This document shows positions 46,333-64,000 of a stretch of DNA of 64,000 bases, piece by piece. Every line of letters starts with the position of its first letter. Within the stretch, counting starts at the first letter, position 1. The DNA is from Hevea brasiliensis (Eukaryota; Streptophyta; Magnoliopsida; Malpighiales; Euphorbiaceae): assembly GCF_030052815.1 (NCBI RefSeq), contig NC_079495.1:113113677-113177676 (forward strand). Reading direction: 5' to 3'. The notes under the pieces are model-generated. The model was given only the letters and a program-made list of their open reading frames with translations. It had not been told where the DNA came from and did no database searches. A program made the translations under genes and the position numbers.

Positions 46333-49300
46333 TGTAACACCTTACCCCTCCGTAAGGCATAACATGATCCCGTAGTATACCTAATGAATTACCGAACTTC
46401 GCCTACCGATAACCTATTAAATACACTAAAAGGGATTTTAAAACAATTTTGTCTTCTTTTGAAGGTGGTAAGCACTTTTAACAGGTATTAAAGATTTTTA
46501 AGTTCATTTTAAAAACTACGTAAAAATTTTGGCGCTTTTTATTTTCCCTTAAATTTTGTAAAAATTTCGGCAGAGTGCCGTCTATAATTGAGAAAAACTA
46601 AAAATTTAAAACCTGTAAAAAGCATTTCCAATAAATCACTTCACAAATCCTAACCTCCAAATAATCTCAAACCAACATCATCAACTACAATTCAACTCAA
46701 AATTCTCAGATCAAACCATTTCAAAATAATTCCATCAACATTACATTCAATAAAACTCATTTATATTCACAAGTTTAATTTACATATATAAAATCCAAAA
46801 TAATATTATTACAATTTACTGTACAACTACTCAATTTTACATTAATACATATGACACTACAATATTTATATCAAAATAACTAAAAGGGTATAAATAAATA
46901 CCCGTACAAAAGTTCAATGTAGTCCTCTCAATAGCAGGTCACTCTGCTGCTTCCTCCTTGCCCTTATCTGCGACAGTAAAATAAGCTATCGCTGAGTAAA
47001 ATTTACTCAGTGGTGCACAATAAAAAAAAATTAAACTACTGTAAATAAAACATTTATCGACAAATCGTAATTCAATCATTTCACAATCTCATTTTACAAT
47101 TTTCAAATCATATTAATAATACAATTTTATCAAATAATTTCATAAACACAGTGTTGTCAATCCATACACAACTTAAGTCATGACACAAATTTTCCGATCA
47201 ATGTCGTGTTATACACCATGACAAAGCAATCTACAACCCCACTAATCGAAATCAATAAGGGAGGTGGCTAGCTAGCTAATTAGTACTCATCCGATCTCGA
47301 CCTCAATTGGTAAGCCAGAGAGAGAGGAAAATAATTGATCTCAACCCAATAAATGGAGGAGGAATAATATGGCACTGTCATGCTAAATGTGAATCCGAAA
47401 TCAATTTAAAACAATTTGTTTAAGTATTGCATCCAAAATCCAATCAATTTCCAAAGTCACATTTTCATTCACGAAGTGGCAACACAAAAGTTCTTAAACT
47501 CATAACTAACACATAAATTTCATAATGCATACTAAATCAAATTTTCAATGAGAAAATGCTTAAATAAGGTTTATTGTGCACAAACCTGATTTGAATAGCC
47601 TCTAGGACTTGACTCAATGTTCCTTATCTTTTTCCAAGTCCTTTTCAACTAAAATACGCAAATTATAGTGTTTCAGTATTATAACTCATAATAATCTCAA
47701 TAATTTATTACATATTTATTTAATTGTATCCCTACATAGGCTTAAAACAGTATTCTCTAAACTTTGTATGTTATGATTACTATTCATGGTACTATTTAAG
47801 TCAAAATATTAACTTTCTCATGCTTAATAGATAGGTAAATTCCAATTACACACACATACCACATTTTGAGTGCCTAAGTTGTTGCCTTTGGTTGCCATTT
47901 AAAATTCTAAGTCTCCTAAGAGAATTTTCAATTTTTTAGTTTTGGTCCCCTATTTTGCACTGTTCCATTGGTCTGGTTATTGTAGGAATTTGGCTAAGTG
48001 TCTTTCATCAAAGTTGTTTCTTATTATCTTATCTTTAATTCCTTTTTTGAATCACTCCATTTGGAGTTTTTTAGCCCAAGATATAGTCATTTTTCTAAGG
48101 CTGGCCGGATTAGTTCAAACCCAGAATTCTGGGCACTTTCTTGGTTCTGGCAGTTTTGGTGTGCTGATTGCAACTCACTTTTTGGATGGGTTATGGTTAG
48201 AATTTGGGTTTGTATTCTCCATAAAAGTTGTAGTACTATGTCTCAGCTTTTCATTGGTATAAAATTCAGGTCATTTGGACCTTCCTAGGCCAAGTCATGG
48301 CCAAATGAACAAATAGTTCATTTGGTCATTTTGATACAGTGGCAGTGCACATTACCCGGATTTGACCTAATTGTTCACTATCTTAATGTCATTTCTGGGC
48401 ATAGTTTCTACATGAAAATTGTGTCATAATGTGTCTACTTTCATATCCAATTGTCCTCACACCAATTGGGTTGGCAGAATTTTAGTTTTGGTCCCTAAAA
48501 GGGACCTAGGTCATAGTGCCTAAATTTGACCATTCTCCAATCCGAATTGCATTGCACTTCTAATCACTCCAACACATCTCAATTAGTCACAATTGACTAT
48601 TTCTAATCTCAATTAGGGTCAATTGCATCAATTGACCATTTCCTTCAATTTTTTCCCAATTTCATGAACTCAAGAACCCTAATTTATGTATTTCATTCAA
48701 TTAGTAAATTTAAAGTGTATATTCAATATCTACACACTTAATTCAACTCAATTACCCTTTTTAATTCCATCAAATTCACTCAAATCCTACTCCCACTAAG
48801 GTTGGCCAAATTCCCCAATTGCTCCCTCATACTTGATTTGTTTAAATTTCTCATAATTTCCAAGTTATTTCTACTATAAACACATGAATTTAACTAGAAA
48901 ACACAAGTTGAAATCACTAACCTTTCTTTGAAGTTCAAATCCTTCAATTCTCTATCTTTTTCCCTTTCTTTTCTCCTTCAATCTTCTTTTCCACTTGCCA
49001 AAGTAAGGTAAATTAAGAAATTGGGGGAATTTGTGGGAAATTTAGGGTTTGTGAAGTTTAAATTTAAGCTTCCATGGAGTTTGTTGAGAGAGAGTGAAGG
49101 TGAGAGAGATAGCCGGCCATGGGTTGAAGAAAGTGGGATTTAATTTTTTTTCAATTTTGTTTTTATGTCTTATTTTTTACTTAATCAAATTTTAGAATAA
49201 TTAAATTTTATTTTTGACATCATGGGTAAGGTCATTTTGGTGATGTCATAAGTCATTTTCTTTTCTTTTTCTTTTTTCTTTAATTTTTCGATTCTTCTTT

Positions 49301-49784
49301 AATTTAATTCTATATTCCGAAATTTTCATTTCTTCGATTTTATTGGACATTTAGGTCGTGAGTCACCTCTAGAGGTGAATTGACCAATTCGCCCCTCGCC
49401 GGTCTGATCCGGTTTACACATAATCCAGTGTTTCTTTCGAAAACCTAACTTACTTATCAACTCTTTTCTGTGATTTTCTTTTTTCCACTAACTTCGCCAT
49501 AGTCCTTAGGACCGTCGTGTCATAATTTCCCATTCAAAATTAGGGTTAGAACTGACCTCGCAATCACTTTTCGGTAAGGTCACCCATCGCTGTGACCCCG
49601 GCTCATTTAACCTTTTATGGTTTGTTTTTCTTATTTCTACTTGAAATTCTGATAATTACTATTTATTCTTGTTCAGGGCTTTTCTAAGTGACTTAAACTT
49701 AGTTCTAATTCTCTTAATTGTCCGAACTGACACTGGTCACCGGAACAGTGAAATATATCAGGTTATGTATATAGGGGTGTTACA
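46333..49784 (-). repeat. Older Tekay-like LTR
   Basis: TGTAACACC to GTGTTACA, 3,452 bp, alignable along its length with the 34.3-kb LTR at roughly 75-80% by eye. It is therefore the same family but an older or different subfamily. On the minus strand it follows a G-rich polypurine tract and integrase, so it is a 3' LTR. No second LTR is present. Confidence 0.88.
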
Positions 49785-50700
49785 ATTCTCTCCCCCCCCC
49801 CCCTAAAAATAAATTTTGTGTCAAAATTTTACCTTGTATCAGTCTCTGAACAGTTATGGGTGCTGTCTCCTCATGTCCTCTTCACGCTCCCAAGTAACTT
49901 CCTGGCCTGAATGATGGTTCCACAATACTTTTACCAGTGGTATCTGTTTGTTTCTCAGCTGCTTCACCTCATATGTCAGAATCTCAATGGGTTCTTCCTC
50001 GTATGTGAGGTCTGGATTCACCTCAATCTCTTCTACTAGTAGTACATGAGATGGGTCTAATTTATACCTCCTCAACATAGATACATGGAAGATATTATGT
50101 ATCTTCTCTAACTCTGGAGATAATGCCAATCGATATGTCAGAGGACCCACTCTTTCCAGAACCTCATATGGTCCAATGAAGCGATGACTCAGTTTCCCCT
50201 TTCTGCCAAATCTCATAATTTTCTTTCAAGGGGAAACCTTGAGGAATACTTTATCAACTACTGCATATTCAATATCCCTCATCTTTAAATCAATGTAGGA
50301 CTTCTGATGGTCTGATGCAGCCTTGAGTCGATCTCTGATTAGTCTAATCTTTTCCTCTATCTGCTGTATAATTTCTGGCCCAATAATTTTTCTTTCACCC
50401 ACTTCATCCCAACACAGGGCGAGTTCTGCACTTTCTACCATACAATGCTTCATATGGAGGCATCCAAATGCTTGATTGATAGCTGTTATTGTAAAAAAAC
50501 TCAATCAAAGGCAACTGTGTATCCCAACTACCCTCAAACTCAATTACACAAGCTCGAAGCATATCCTCCAATATCTGAATTGTTCTCTCAGACTGGCCAT
50601 CTGTCTATAGGTGGAATGCCGTGCTGAAGTTCAATCTAGTTCCTAGGGCTCTCTGAAGACTACCCCAGAATCTAGAAGTGAACCTAGGATCTCTATCGGA
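49785..50700 (-). pseudogene. Integrase C-terminus with chromodomain-like tail
   Basis: From about 50,700: the end of the integrase core (IQIL region, FAYNNSYQ-like with breaks), [16 protein letters not shown], then an open frame from 50,216 with MRFGRKGKLSHRFIGPYEVL, HNIFHVSMLRRYKLD, VEEIEVNPDLTYEEEPIEIL and VKVLWNHHSGQEVTWEREED. The last part is chromodomain-like and is better preserved here than in the younger element. At 50,700 the reading meets an unrelated LTR fragment, so the rest of the element is missing. Confidence 0.85.
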
Positions 50701-50702
50701 TA

Positions 50703-51343
50703 CAATCGGTGGCAAGTCCCGATCCAATCGGTAGCCGAATCGGTCGGAATCAGCCCAGGAAGCTGAAGTGGCGCGCTATTCGAAGGGGAGTTTTAGGGTG
50801 CATTTTCCGGCGATTCCAAGTGGCGGCCGGCAAGGGGAAAGGTACCAGGGTGGTTGCCGGCATGAGGGGAAGGGCTGGGTGGCAGCGGCCGGCAATGGGA
50901 AGGAGAGAGGAGAGAGAAAAAGGGAAGGGAAGAGAGGAAGTCGGGACACGCGATGGAGAAGGAAATAAAAAGGAAAAAGGGCCGATTTGATTCGGTCGAT
51001 TCGACCCAGTTCAGTTCGATTTGATCGATGCGACCCTGTTCGGTTCGATTCAGGATACTCGAAATTGAATTTTTACTCTGTGTTGAGACTAAAAACGAAG
51101 CCCAAAGATTTCGAAAAAAATTCCAGAAAACTCAAAAAAATTCGTAGAGTCTAAATATATTTTTAGTTTTGCCACATGGTCTTTAAATTAATTTTTTAAA
51201 AAAATATCAAAGTTTCACATTTTCGAAAAATCAAACCCGATTTCTAAAATCCGAAAAATTTCAAAAAAATTTTCAAAATTTAAATAAAATAAAATATTAA
51301 TATTTACCCATAAAATAATTAATTTAAAAATTAGGAGTGTTAC
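50703..51343 (-). repeat. Fragment of a different gypsy LTR
   Basis: On the minus strand it starts TGTAACACTCCTAATTTTT at 51,343, with AT-rich sequence followed by a GC-rich CGATTCGGTT / GCCGGC part. The TGTAACACTCC start is typical of another plant chromovirus LTR group. No coding sequence or second LTR is attached. The GC-rich plus-strand open frames here are incidental. Confidence 0.6.
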
Positions 51344-51944
51344 AAATTAATAATATTAAAGTTATTTACAAAATTATGAAATTATAAATTTAATGGTAAT
51401 TGGAAATTTATTAATAAATAAACAAAAAAGTAAAAACAACCAAGATTGGTTGGATGGAACCAGGCGTAAATAAATAAAATTGATTTGCTTTATAAACTCA
51501 AACTGAGCATCATTAGTTAGGGAGAGCTTAATTAATAACTAATTAAACAATCATTAACATGTTTTGTATGTAGGTTTGCTCCTCTTAAACATGTACTTAG
51601 TAGAGGACAAATAGGTTATTTCTTTTGCTTTCCCATTATATTTTAACTTTTGCCAATACTTTGTGCTATTTCATGAACGAAATTAAAAGAGTAAAAAAAA
51701 ATATATAACATCAAATCTTTGAAAAAAAAAAAACTTCCCAACGCTGTCGCCCGTACAAAGTCCTGGCTAGTCGAGAGCTCAAGACGAGCGCGTCGGCCAT
51801 AATAAGATTTAATGGAATTATTTGTTTTATTTTTTCTTTTCTTTGTTTAAAGTTGAGCATTTTTTTTTTTCTTTTAAAGGTCGACAGACGCACATACGTG
51901 GCTCAATGAACACACCCTTGGTAAAACTATGTCGGTGAAAGAAA
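51344..51944. other. Intergenic, nothing recognised
   Basis: AT-rich, with short A-runs at 51,720-51,732 and 51,942-51,949. No credible gene. Confidence 0.5.
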
Positions 51945-53776
51945 AAAAAATCCTTACCTTTTCTGCACAAGCAAGTTGAGAAGGACACTTATGCTTATGT
52001 TATTGAGAATATGAGGAACCCGTTGTCTAGTTGGAATGCTGCAAAATTGTCTTTGGCAGGTCGAATCACTCTTATGAGGTCGGTCCTTCTTGCAATGCCA
52101 AATTATGTAATGCAAACAGCTTATTTGCCCTCTATGACTTGTAAAGAAATTGAGAAACTTTGTAGGAGTTTTCCATGGGCCTCTTCTTCTAGTCAACGTC
52201 ATACTTCTCTTGTTAATTGGGATACAGTCCAGCTTCCTATTTCTCAGGGTGGCCTTGGTATAAGGGAAGTGGAGAGTTTGAATAAAGCTTATCTACTGAA
52301 GATTTGTTGGCATCTAATTACTAGACAGGATCTTCTTTGGGTGAAGGTTTTAAGATCTAAACACAAGCTTCATTCTTATTGAAGAGAAATAATGGATGTT
52401 AAGAAGTCGACCTGCTCTTCTCTATGGCAAGAAGTTTCTGCTTGTGGGTCAAAGTTGAGTAAAGGTGTCCAATGGAGTATTGGTAATGGTAGAAAGGCTC
52501 GATTCTGGTTAGATTTTGGGTGGCAGAAGGCATTTTCCTTCAGGAAGTTGCTAATGATTTCATTCCCCAGGATTGGCTTCATCAAACTGTGGATTTTTTT
52601 GTTACTCCGAGTGGTGATTGGAATTGGAGCATGTTTTCCTATTTAATTCCTGAGCAGTATATTCTCCTTATTAATGCTATTTTGCCTCCTCATCAATCCT
52701 ATGATAGTGACTCTGTGAACTGGGATTCCTCACCTGATGGTTCTTTTACCCTCAAGAGTGCTTATGCCTTGATCAGGAAGGATTTCGCATCTGATAATGC
52801 GACAGTTTGGAGATCTGTGTGGCGTTGGTTTGGTCCTTTCCGTGTCAATTCCTTTTTGTGGCTCAATTATCCATGGCCGTTTACTTTCCAATGTTGAACG
52901 TTGTAGACGGCATCTTTCTTCTTCGTCAGCTTGCCAGTTATGCTCCAACTGTGATGAAACTACTCTTCATGTCTTGTGAGACTGCCCTTTTGCTGCTTTA
53001 GTTTGGAATCGTGTTTTTCAGTTAAGTGGCAAAAACTATTCAGCTCCTGATAGCTTGGTGATTCGTGACTGGATTTTTCCCAATTTAGTGGATGATAATG
53101 CTGTTCTTGATGGAGTTTCTTGGTGCTCTATTTTTGGTCTCACTTGCTGGGCTTTATGGAAGAGAAGGAATTTCTTTGTTTTTCGGGGAAAATAGCAGTC
53201 TGCTGAAGAGGTTGTTCAACATATTTTTGCTTGGACGAATAATCACTTCATTGCTGTCAATAGTACAGCTGTTGCCCCTTCCAGACCTGCTTGGTGCTTC
53301 ACTCAGATCAGTTAGGTGTCACCGCGACCTTCCTGCTTCAGCAGGAGGATTGTTGCAGGATTCATATGCGGTGGATTCAAGGTTTCTTACTTAATCTTGG
53401 TAGTTGCACTATCACTGCTGCTGAAGAAAGAGCGACGCTTCAAGGTCTCCTGATGGCTTAGAAGTTGGGTTTTCGTCGAGTGAATCTTCAAGTGGACAAT
53501 GCTGCAGTTGTTGATTTCATTAAAGGGAGTGCCCTAGTTCCGGGGAGACTTGGACATTTATTTGCTTCTCTTCGTGCCATGCTTGACTGGAATTGGGTTG
53601 TCTGAGTGGAACATATTTACAAGGAAGCTAATACATGTGCGGATCATCTTGCTTCTCTTGCTGGGCATGCCCCTCTTGGTCTTCATGTTTTGTCTGCTCC
53701 TACTGTTGGTTTACACGATTTACTTTTGTATGATGATGCTGTTGGGGTCTCTCATCCCCGTTTAGTTGTTGTTTAA
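51945..53776 (+). pseudogene. 5'-truncated LINE ORF2: RT end, zf-RVT and RNase H
   Basis: Begins in the region after the reverse transcriptase core (FLHKQVEKDTY, then LSSWNAAKLSLAGRITL and QGGLGIREVESLNKAYL). It continues with GVQWSIGNGRKARFW, DGSFTLKSAYALI, the zf-RVT finger (HGRLLSNVERCRRHL, CQLCSNCDETTLHVL) and WALWKRRNFFVFRG. It ends with an RVT_3 RNase H-like domain: AAEERATLQGLLMA, NLQVDNAAVVDFIKG and IYKEANTCADHLASLAGH. Several frame changes and in-frame stops show decay. It is an insertion independent of the LINE at 10.8-21.6 kb, with opposite strand and different sequence. 5' truncation is usual for LINEs. Confidence 0.85.
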
Positions 53777-54358
53777 AAACAAAATTTTTCTTCCTTTTTC
53801 AATTTTAATCTCAAAAACAAATTACCTTCATAACAAGCAACACAACATACGATAATGCTATATTTGGTAATTTTCTCATGATTTTTTACAAGATTTTCAA
53901 GAATTTGACCTTCATTTTCGACATCTTTCCACAAGATTAAAGATAATTTCTTTAATCTAAATTGTAGCAAAATTCAATAATTAAAAAATAAATAAGAAAT
54001 AATTTAATTTAATAAAAAAAATATTAAAATAATAATTATCCTTTGATAACAATTGTGATTTCTCTTTTACCCCATCTTTAGTATTAAATGATAATTTGAC
54101 ATAGATGAAAATAAAAAAAAATTATAGGAAAAATTATTAATCAATAATATAGCATATAATATAAGCTAATTTAACAATTAAAAAAGAAAATAAAAAAAAC
54201 ATATAATTTTATTTTCTTTAACATAATTATTTACATCACTAAGGTTTTGAAGTTATATCTCAATAGTTCTTGAAGAATTATTACGATATGCTCCTTAATA
54301 ATAGTAAATTGAGTGAGCAATAAATCAAACTTTTCATAAACATTAAAATAAGCAACAT
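53777..54358. repeat. Inverted repeat, left arm
   Basis: Its reverse complement aligns with 54,698-55,290 at about 75-80% by eye, including an intron-like stretch. For example the reverse strand AAGAAATTATCTTTAATCTT near 53,945 pairs with AAGAAACTATCTTTAATCTT near 55,108. The minus strand has a 65-residue frame (53,773-53,970) and a 67-residue frame (54,231-54,434) of unknown nature. Confidence 0.75.
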
Positions 54359-54697
54359 TAATTTCCTTCACTACACCATTAATCATGGTGTAAGTCTTCT
54401 CTTTTAAAAGAATCCTTAAACATATCAACAACATTATTTAAACATAATAGCTTTAATTTTAATTCCTTATAAAAAAAGAAATTAGCTATATGAATTACAA
54501 GGAGGAAATGAAATATAAAATATAAAAAAATAATGTGTATAATAAAAGAAAATATTTACCTTGAAATCAGCTAATATTAATTTTCTAATTAATTGACCAA
54601 TCCCACTTATAAAAATATTCTACTGAGCTAACCATAAGAATCAATACTCTTTTGAACATTACACTTATAAAAATATTCTACCGACCAATCCCACTTA
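54359..54697. other. Spacer of the inverted repeat
   Basis: About 340 AT-rich bases between the arms, with a short internal repeat of CACTTATAAAAATATTCTAC (54,600-54,690). No gene. Confidence 0.6.
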
Positions 54698-55290
54698 TAA
54701 AAATAATTTAATGTTCATAAACAGTTTAAATTATCACTCAAATCTACTATTGCCAAAGAACATATTGTAACAATTTCTCAAGAAATATTGAGATACAAGT
54801 TCAATAAATTTGATGATGTAAACATTTATGTTAAAGAAAATAAAATTATAAGTTTATTTTTTCTCATTTTCAATTATTAAATTAACTTATATTATATGCT
54901 ATACTATTCACTAAATAATTTTTTTTATATGGATTTTTTAGGTATAATTGTTCATGTAAAATCAGCATATAATATTAAAAATGATAGTAAAAGAGACATC
55001 ATAATTGTTACCATAGGGTAATTATTATTCTAATCTTTTATCTCTATTACATTAAATTATTTCTTATTTAATTTTTAATTATTTGATTTTGTTACTATTT
55101 AGACTGAAGAAACTATCTTTAATCTTGTGAAAAAAATGTCGCCAAAAATGAAGGCCAAAATTCTTAAAAATCTTGTCAAATATGATGACAAATTGCTAAT
55201 CTTAGTATTGTCAAATATCCGAGCTACTTATTATGCACGTAAATTATTTTTGATATTAAAGCCTAAATGTAATGAAGAATTTAGTCTTTT
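54698..55290. repeat. Inverted repeat, right arm
   Basis: Partner of 53,777-54,358. Identity fades after about 55,290, inside the open frame that continues to 55,444. Confidence 0.75.
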
Positions 55291-55444
55291 AAAAGAAATT
55301 AACATTTTCACTCTTCAACATTTTTTTAAACATTCAATGTTATCTTGTTTTACTCTTTTGAATTCATTTCATGAAATAGCCCAAAGAATTGATGAAAGCC
55401 AAAACATAGTGAGAGCAAAAGAAATAATCTGTCTCCACTTTTAA
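55103..55444 (+). pseudogene. Unrecognised exon-like open frame, about 113 residues
   Basis: Opens after a splice-acceptor-like TTACTATTTAG (ending 55,102) and runs TEETIFNLVKKMSPKMKAK ... to a stop at 55,444. It is lysine- and leucine-rich, likely helical, without membrane segment or signal. The left arm of the inverted repeat carries a relative (AKILKNLVK here, QILENLVKNHEK there) behind a similar acceptor, so both derive from one exon of an intron-bearing sequence. I do not recognise the family. It could be a pseudogene fragment caught by duplication or part of a transposon. Confidence 0.35.
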
Positions 55445-56146
55445 AATATATGTTTGAGTATATATTTAAAAGGAGTTAATTAAGCTCTCCCCAGTTTTTG
55501 ATAAGAAACTTGAGTTTGCAAAGCAAATCAATTTTTTTAATAATTATAATTGCAATATATCAAAAAAAAAAAGACTTTAAACTTATTAAATTCAAAAAGA
55601 TTTAGTGAAGCACCAAAAGTTGAATTAAAAGAAATTAAAAGAAATTGTTGATACGACATTTCAAGTAATTTACATAATATTTAATTAAATTATATGTGAT
55701 GTTTAATTACAATTTTCCCAATTCTTATATGTAAGAACATTTATTATTCAGGGCAAGAATACGTACAATCTCATGCAAATACTACAAAGTGAAAATTCTA
55801 TTAAGTTCCTACTGCTACATGTATAAACGTAATTATTTAATATAATAAAATATTGATTTTTAATAACCAATTAAATTTATTCCTTCGTTGTTATGATACA
55901 ATATAACTATATTCTTTTTTGTCTATTCCATTATTCCCCCTTCTTCCCACATATATATCATAAACAGATCATCGATCATAGATAATCTTCAGTTAGATCC
56001 ATTATCTAACAAACCTGCCATCCAGAATATCAGGTGATATATTCTAACAATGATGGAAATTAAACAAAAACTAACAGGTTTAGGAGAAACAACATCAGGG
56101 CTTACCTTAATGCAGTAGGATGCTGATGTTAGAGTGACCGATTTGA
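55445..56146. other. Intergenic region and AACT 3' untranslated region
   Basis: AT-rich. The part nearest 56,146 is 3' untranslated sequence of the minus-strand AACT gene and may contain a further intron (a TTAAGGTAAG donor-like site on the minus strand near 56,105). No polyadenylation site could be fixed. Confidence 0.4.
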
Positions 56147-62696
<6,550 letters not shown>

Positions 62697-63962
62697 CTGC
62701 TTGGAAAACATGGCAAGAATGGAATCATGGATAAATACCAGAAATAATAAATTTGGATAAATACAAATTTTAGCTATCAGAAACAATATAGCCAGTATAT
62801 CACATTAGCAATAAAGCAGCAATACCACAAACATTACCAAAATAATATAAAAGATAACACAACTTGTATGAGGGAGAGAAAAAAAACACTTCTATCTCAT
62901 TCAAATTCAGATAGCCAAGCTTTCCTAATGAAGCACCAACAGTAACAACTGTAACATAATCAAACCAGATTTAAGCCATTTGTTTAACATGTGACAACAA
63001 CTCATCAAAAGAATGTTCAAGATGAAGAGAAAGGGCAAGTTGGAGCCAAAACTAATCAGCCATTTTTAAAGTGTACTTCAAGCATGAAAGAGAGGACCAA
63101 ATTACAAAAAGTTGATTTGACCTCATATATAAAGCATAAAAAGAGCTTGAAGCAAGAAAAAAAAATGCTCCTGATTCTGCACAAAGCATAAAAAAAGTAG
63201 ACTTGAAGCACAAAAGAGTGGACTTGATCGTATAAAGTAGCAAAATGCAAGACACAGGACATGATACCTTGTACAGAACAAAAAGAGTATAGTTGATCAC
63301 ATATAACGCATAAAAAGAATAGACTTTAAGAGGTAAAAAAAACAAAACAAAAAAGCACTTGATCCCATACGAACCCTAGATACCTAGATTCGATCCATCG
63401 AACCTCCAAGATTCCAACTGAGGATTTTCAGGGAGACATTCTTTTACTCCTATCCCTACCATGTCCCAGTTTTCCATAATCTATACAAGTTGCCAACTTC
63501 TGTACTGCTTTCAGCCTTCTTTTTCTTACTAACCTCCTGATCAGATGCACTAACAAGTTTGAGGCCTAAGTTCTCTGACAGGGAAGATTGTCTCTCTCAT
63601 TATCCTTGGGTACTATGGTAATAGTTTCCCACTAGCAACCAATTTCCCCTTAATAAGAAAAATCATTTCCATGGGGATTGGGAGTAAGCATCAGCTGTAA
63701 CCATGTCTCCTAACATGGCAACTACATTCATAGTGTGTAATTGTCAGTCTTTAGGCACCACCGATTACTATAATCTTAACAGAAAAAGAAGTGCCCTCCA
63801 AAAACCCTGTCTTGACCTGAATTAGCTTCCTCTCCCATGACCTTGAACAATTAAAATCCCCCTAAACATGCTTCCTCCTTCTCCTACGGATATTCATCAT
63901 GACTAGTGCACACCCATGTACTCATCTTAATCATCAAACTCTGGATTAGAAGAATTTGAAAC

Positions 63963-64000
<38 letters not shown>
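62697..64000. other. AACT intron running off the window
   Basis: No exon with the family's upstream blocks (for instance the VNKVCASG active-site segment) was found on the minus strand. Region 63,120-63,320 holds degenerate repeats of GCATAAAAAG and GACTTGAAGCA, about 45-60 bases apart. The last 38 bases are an (AAT)n array (63,963-64,000). Confidence 0.6.

Noticed and set aside
50709..50990. Arginine/glycine-rich plus-strand open frames of 60-93 residues
   Set aside because: They lie in the GC-rich part of a minus-strand LTR fragment and have no domain; composition explains them.
63052..63345. Minus-strand Cys/Phe-rich frame of 97 residues in the last intron
   Set aside because: Arises from degenerate CATAAAAAG-type repeats; no acceptor or donor sites and no thiolase similarity.

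Overview
The window is eukaryotic nuclear DNA from a flowering plant, almost certainly a eudicot. It is AT-rich, intron-bearing and dominated by nested plant retrotransposons: Ty3/gypsy Tekay-like and Athila/Tat-like elements, Ty1/copia, L1-type LINEs and an RTE relic. The only host gene I can support is the 3' part of a cytosolic-type acetyl-CoA C-acetyltransferase (AACT, thiolase), on the minus strand from 62.7 to 56.1 kb. Its residue pattern and C-terminal tail fit eudicots. A Euphorbiaceae source such as rubber tree or cassava is my impression, not something the sequence proves.

Layout. 1-1.7 kb: decayed LINE ORF1 (minus). 1,712-9,629: a complete-ended LTR retrotransposon with 3.4-kb LTRs around only 1.2 kb of interior, which holds a damaged gag and no pol (TR-GAG-like); its target duplication is CAAGT. 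10.8-21.6 kb: one L1-type LINE (minus), split by an Athila/Tat-like element (11,642-18,534) that has lost gag to RNase H but keeps part of integrase and a 3' Athila-domain ORF. 21.6-24.4 kb: AT-rich noncoding DNA. 24.4-26.4 kb: copia remains (minus) invaded by a gypsy LTR fragment. 26,453-34,322: a second direct copy of 17,329-25,258, about 7.9 kb. 34,323-46,023: a young Tekay-like gypsy element (minus) with near-identical 3.46-kb LTRs and a frameshifted gag-pol, cut at its far end by a 100-N gap. 46.1-46.3 kb: copia gag (plus), interrupted by an older Tekay-like LTR (46,333-49,784) with an integrase/chromodomain remnant. 50.7-51.3 kb: fragment of another gypsy LTR. 51.9-53.8 kb: 5'-truncated LINE (plus). 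53.8-55.3 kb: a long imperfect inverted repeat carrying an unrecognised exon-like sequence. 56.1-64.0 kb: AACT exons and large introns loaded with repeat relics.

The elements give a relative order. The LINE inserted first, then the Tat element entered it and lost its centre. The compound block was later duplicated, and the Tekay element landed in the copia RNase H of the second copy. The gag-only element shares its primer site type and LTR modules with the Tekay family, which suggests a non-autonomous/autonomous relationship. AACT would make acetoacetyl-CoA, the first step of the mevalonate pathway, but one exon carries a 1-base excess in a homopolymer, so this copy is either a pseudogene or has a consensus error. 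No prokaryotic features, CRISPR arrays or structural RNA genes were seen.
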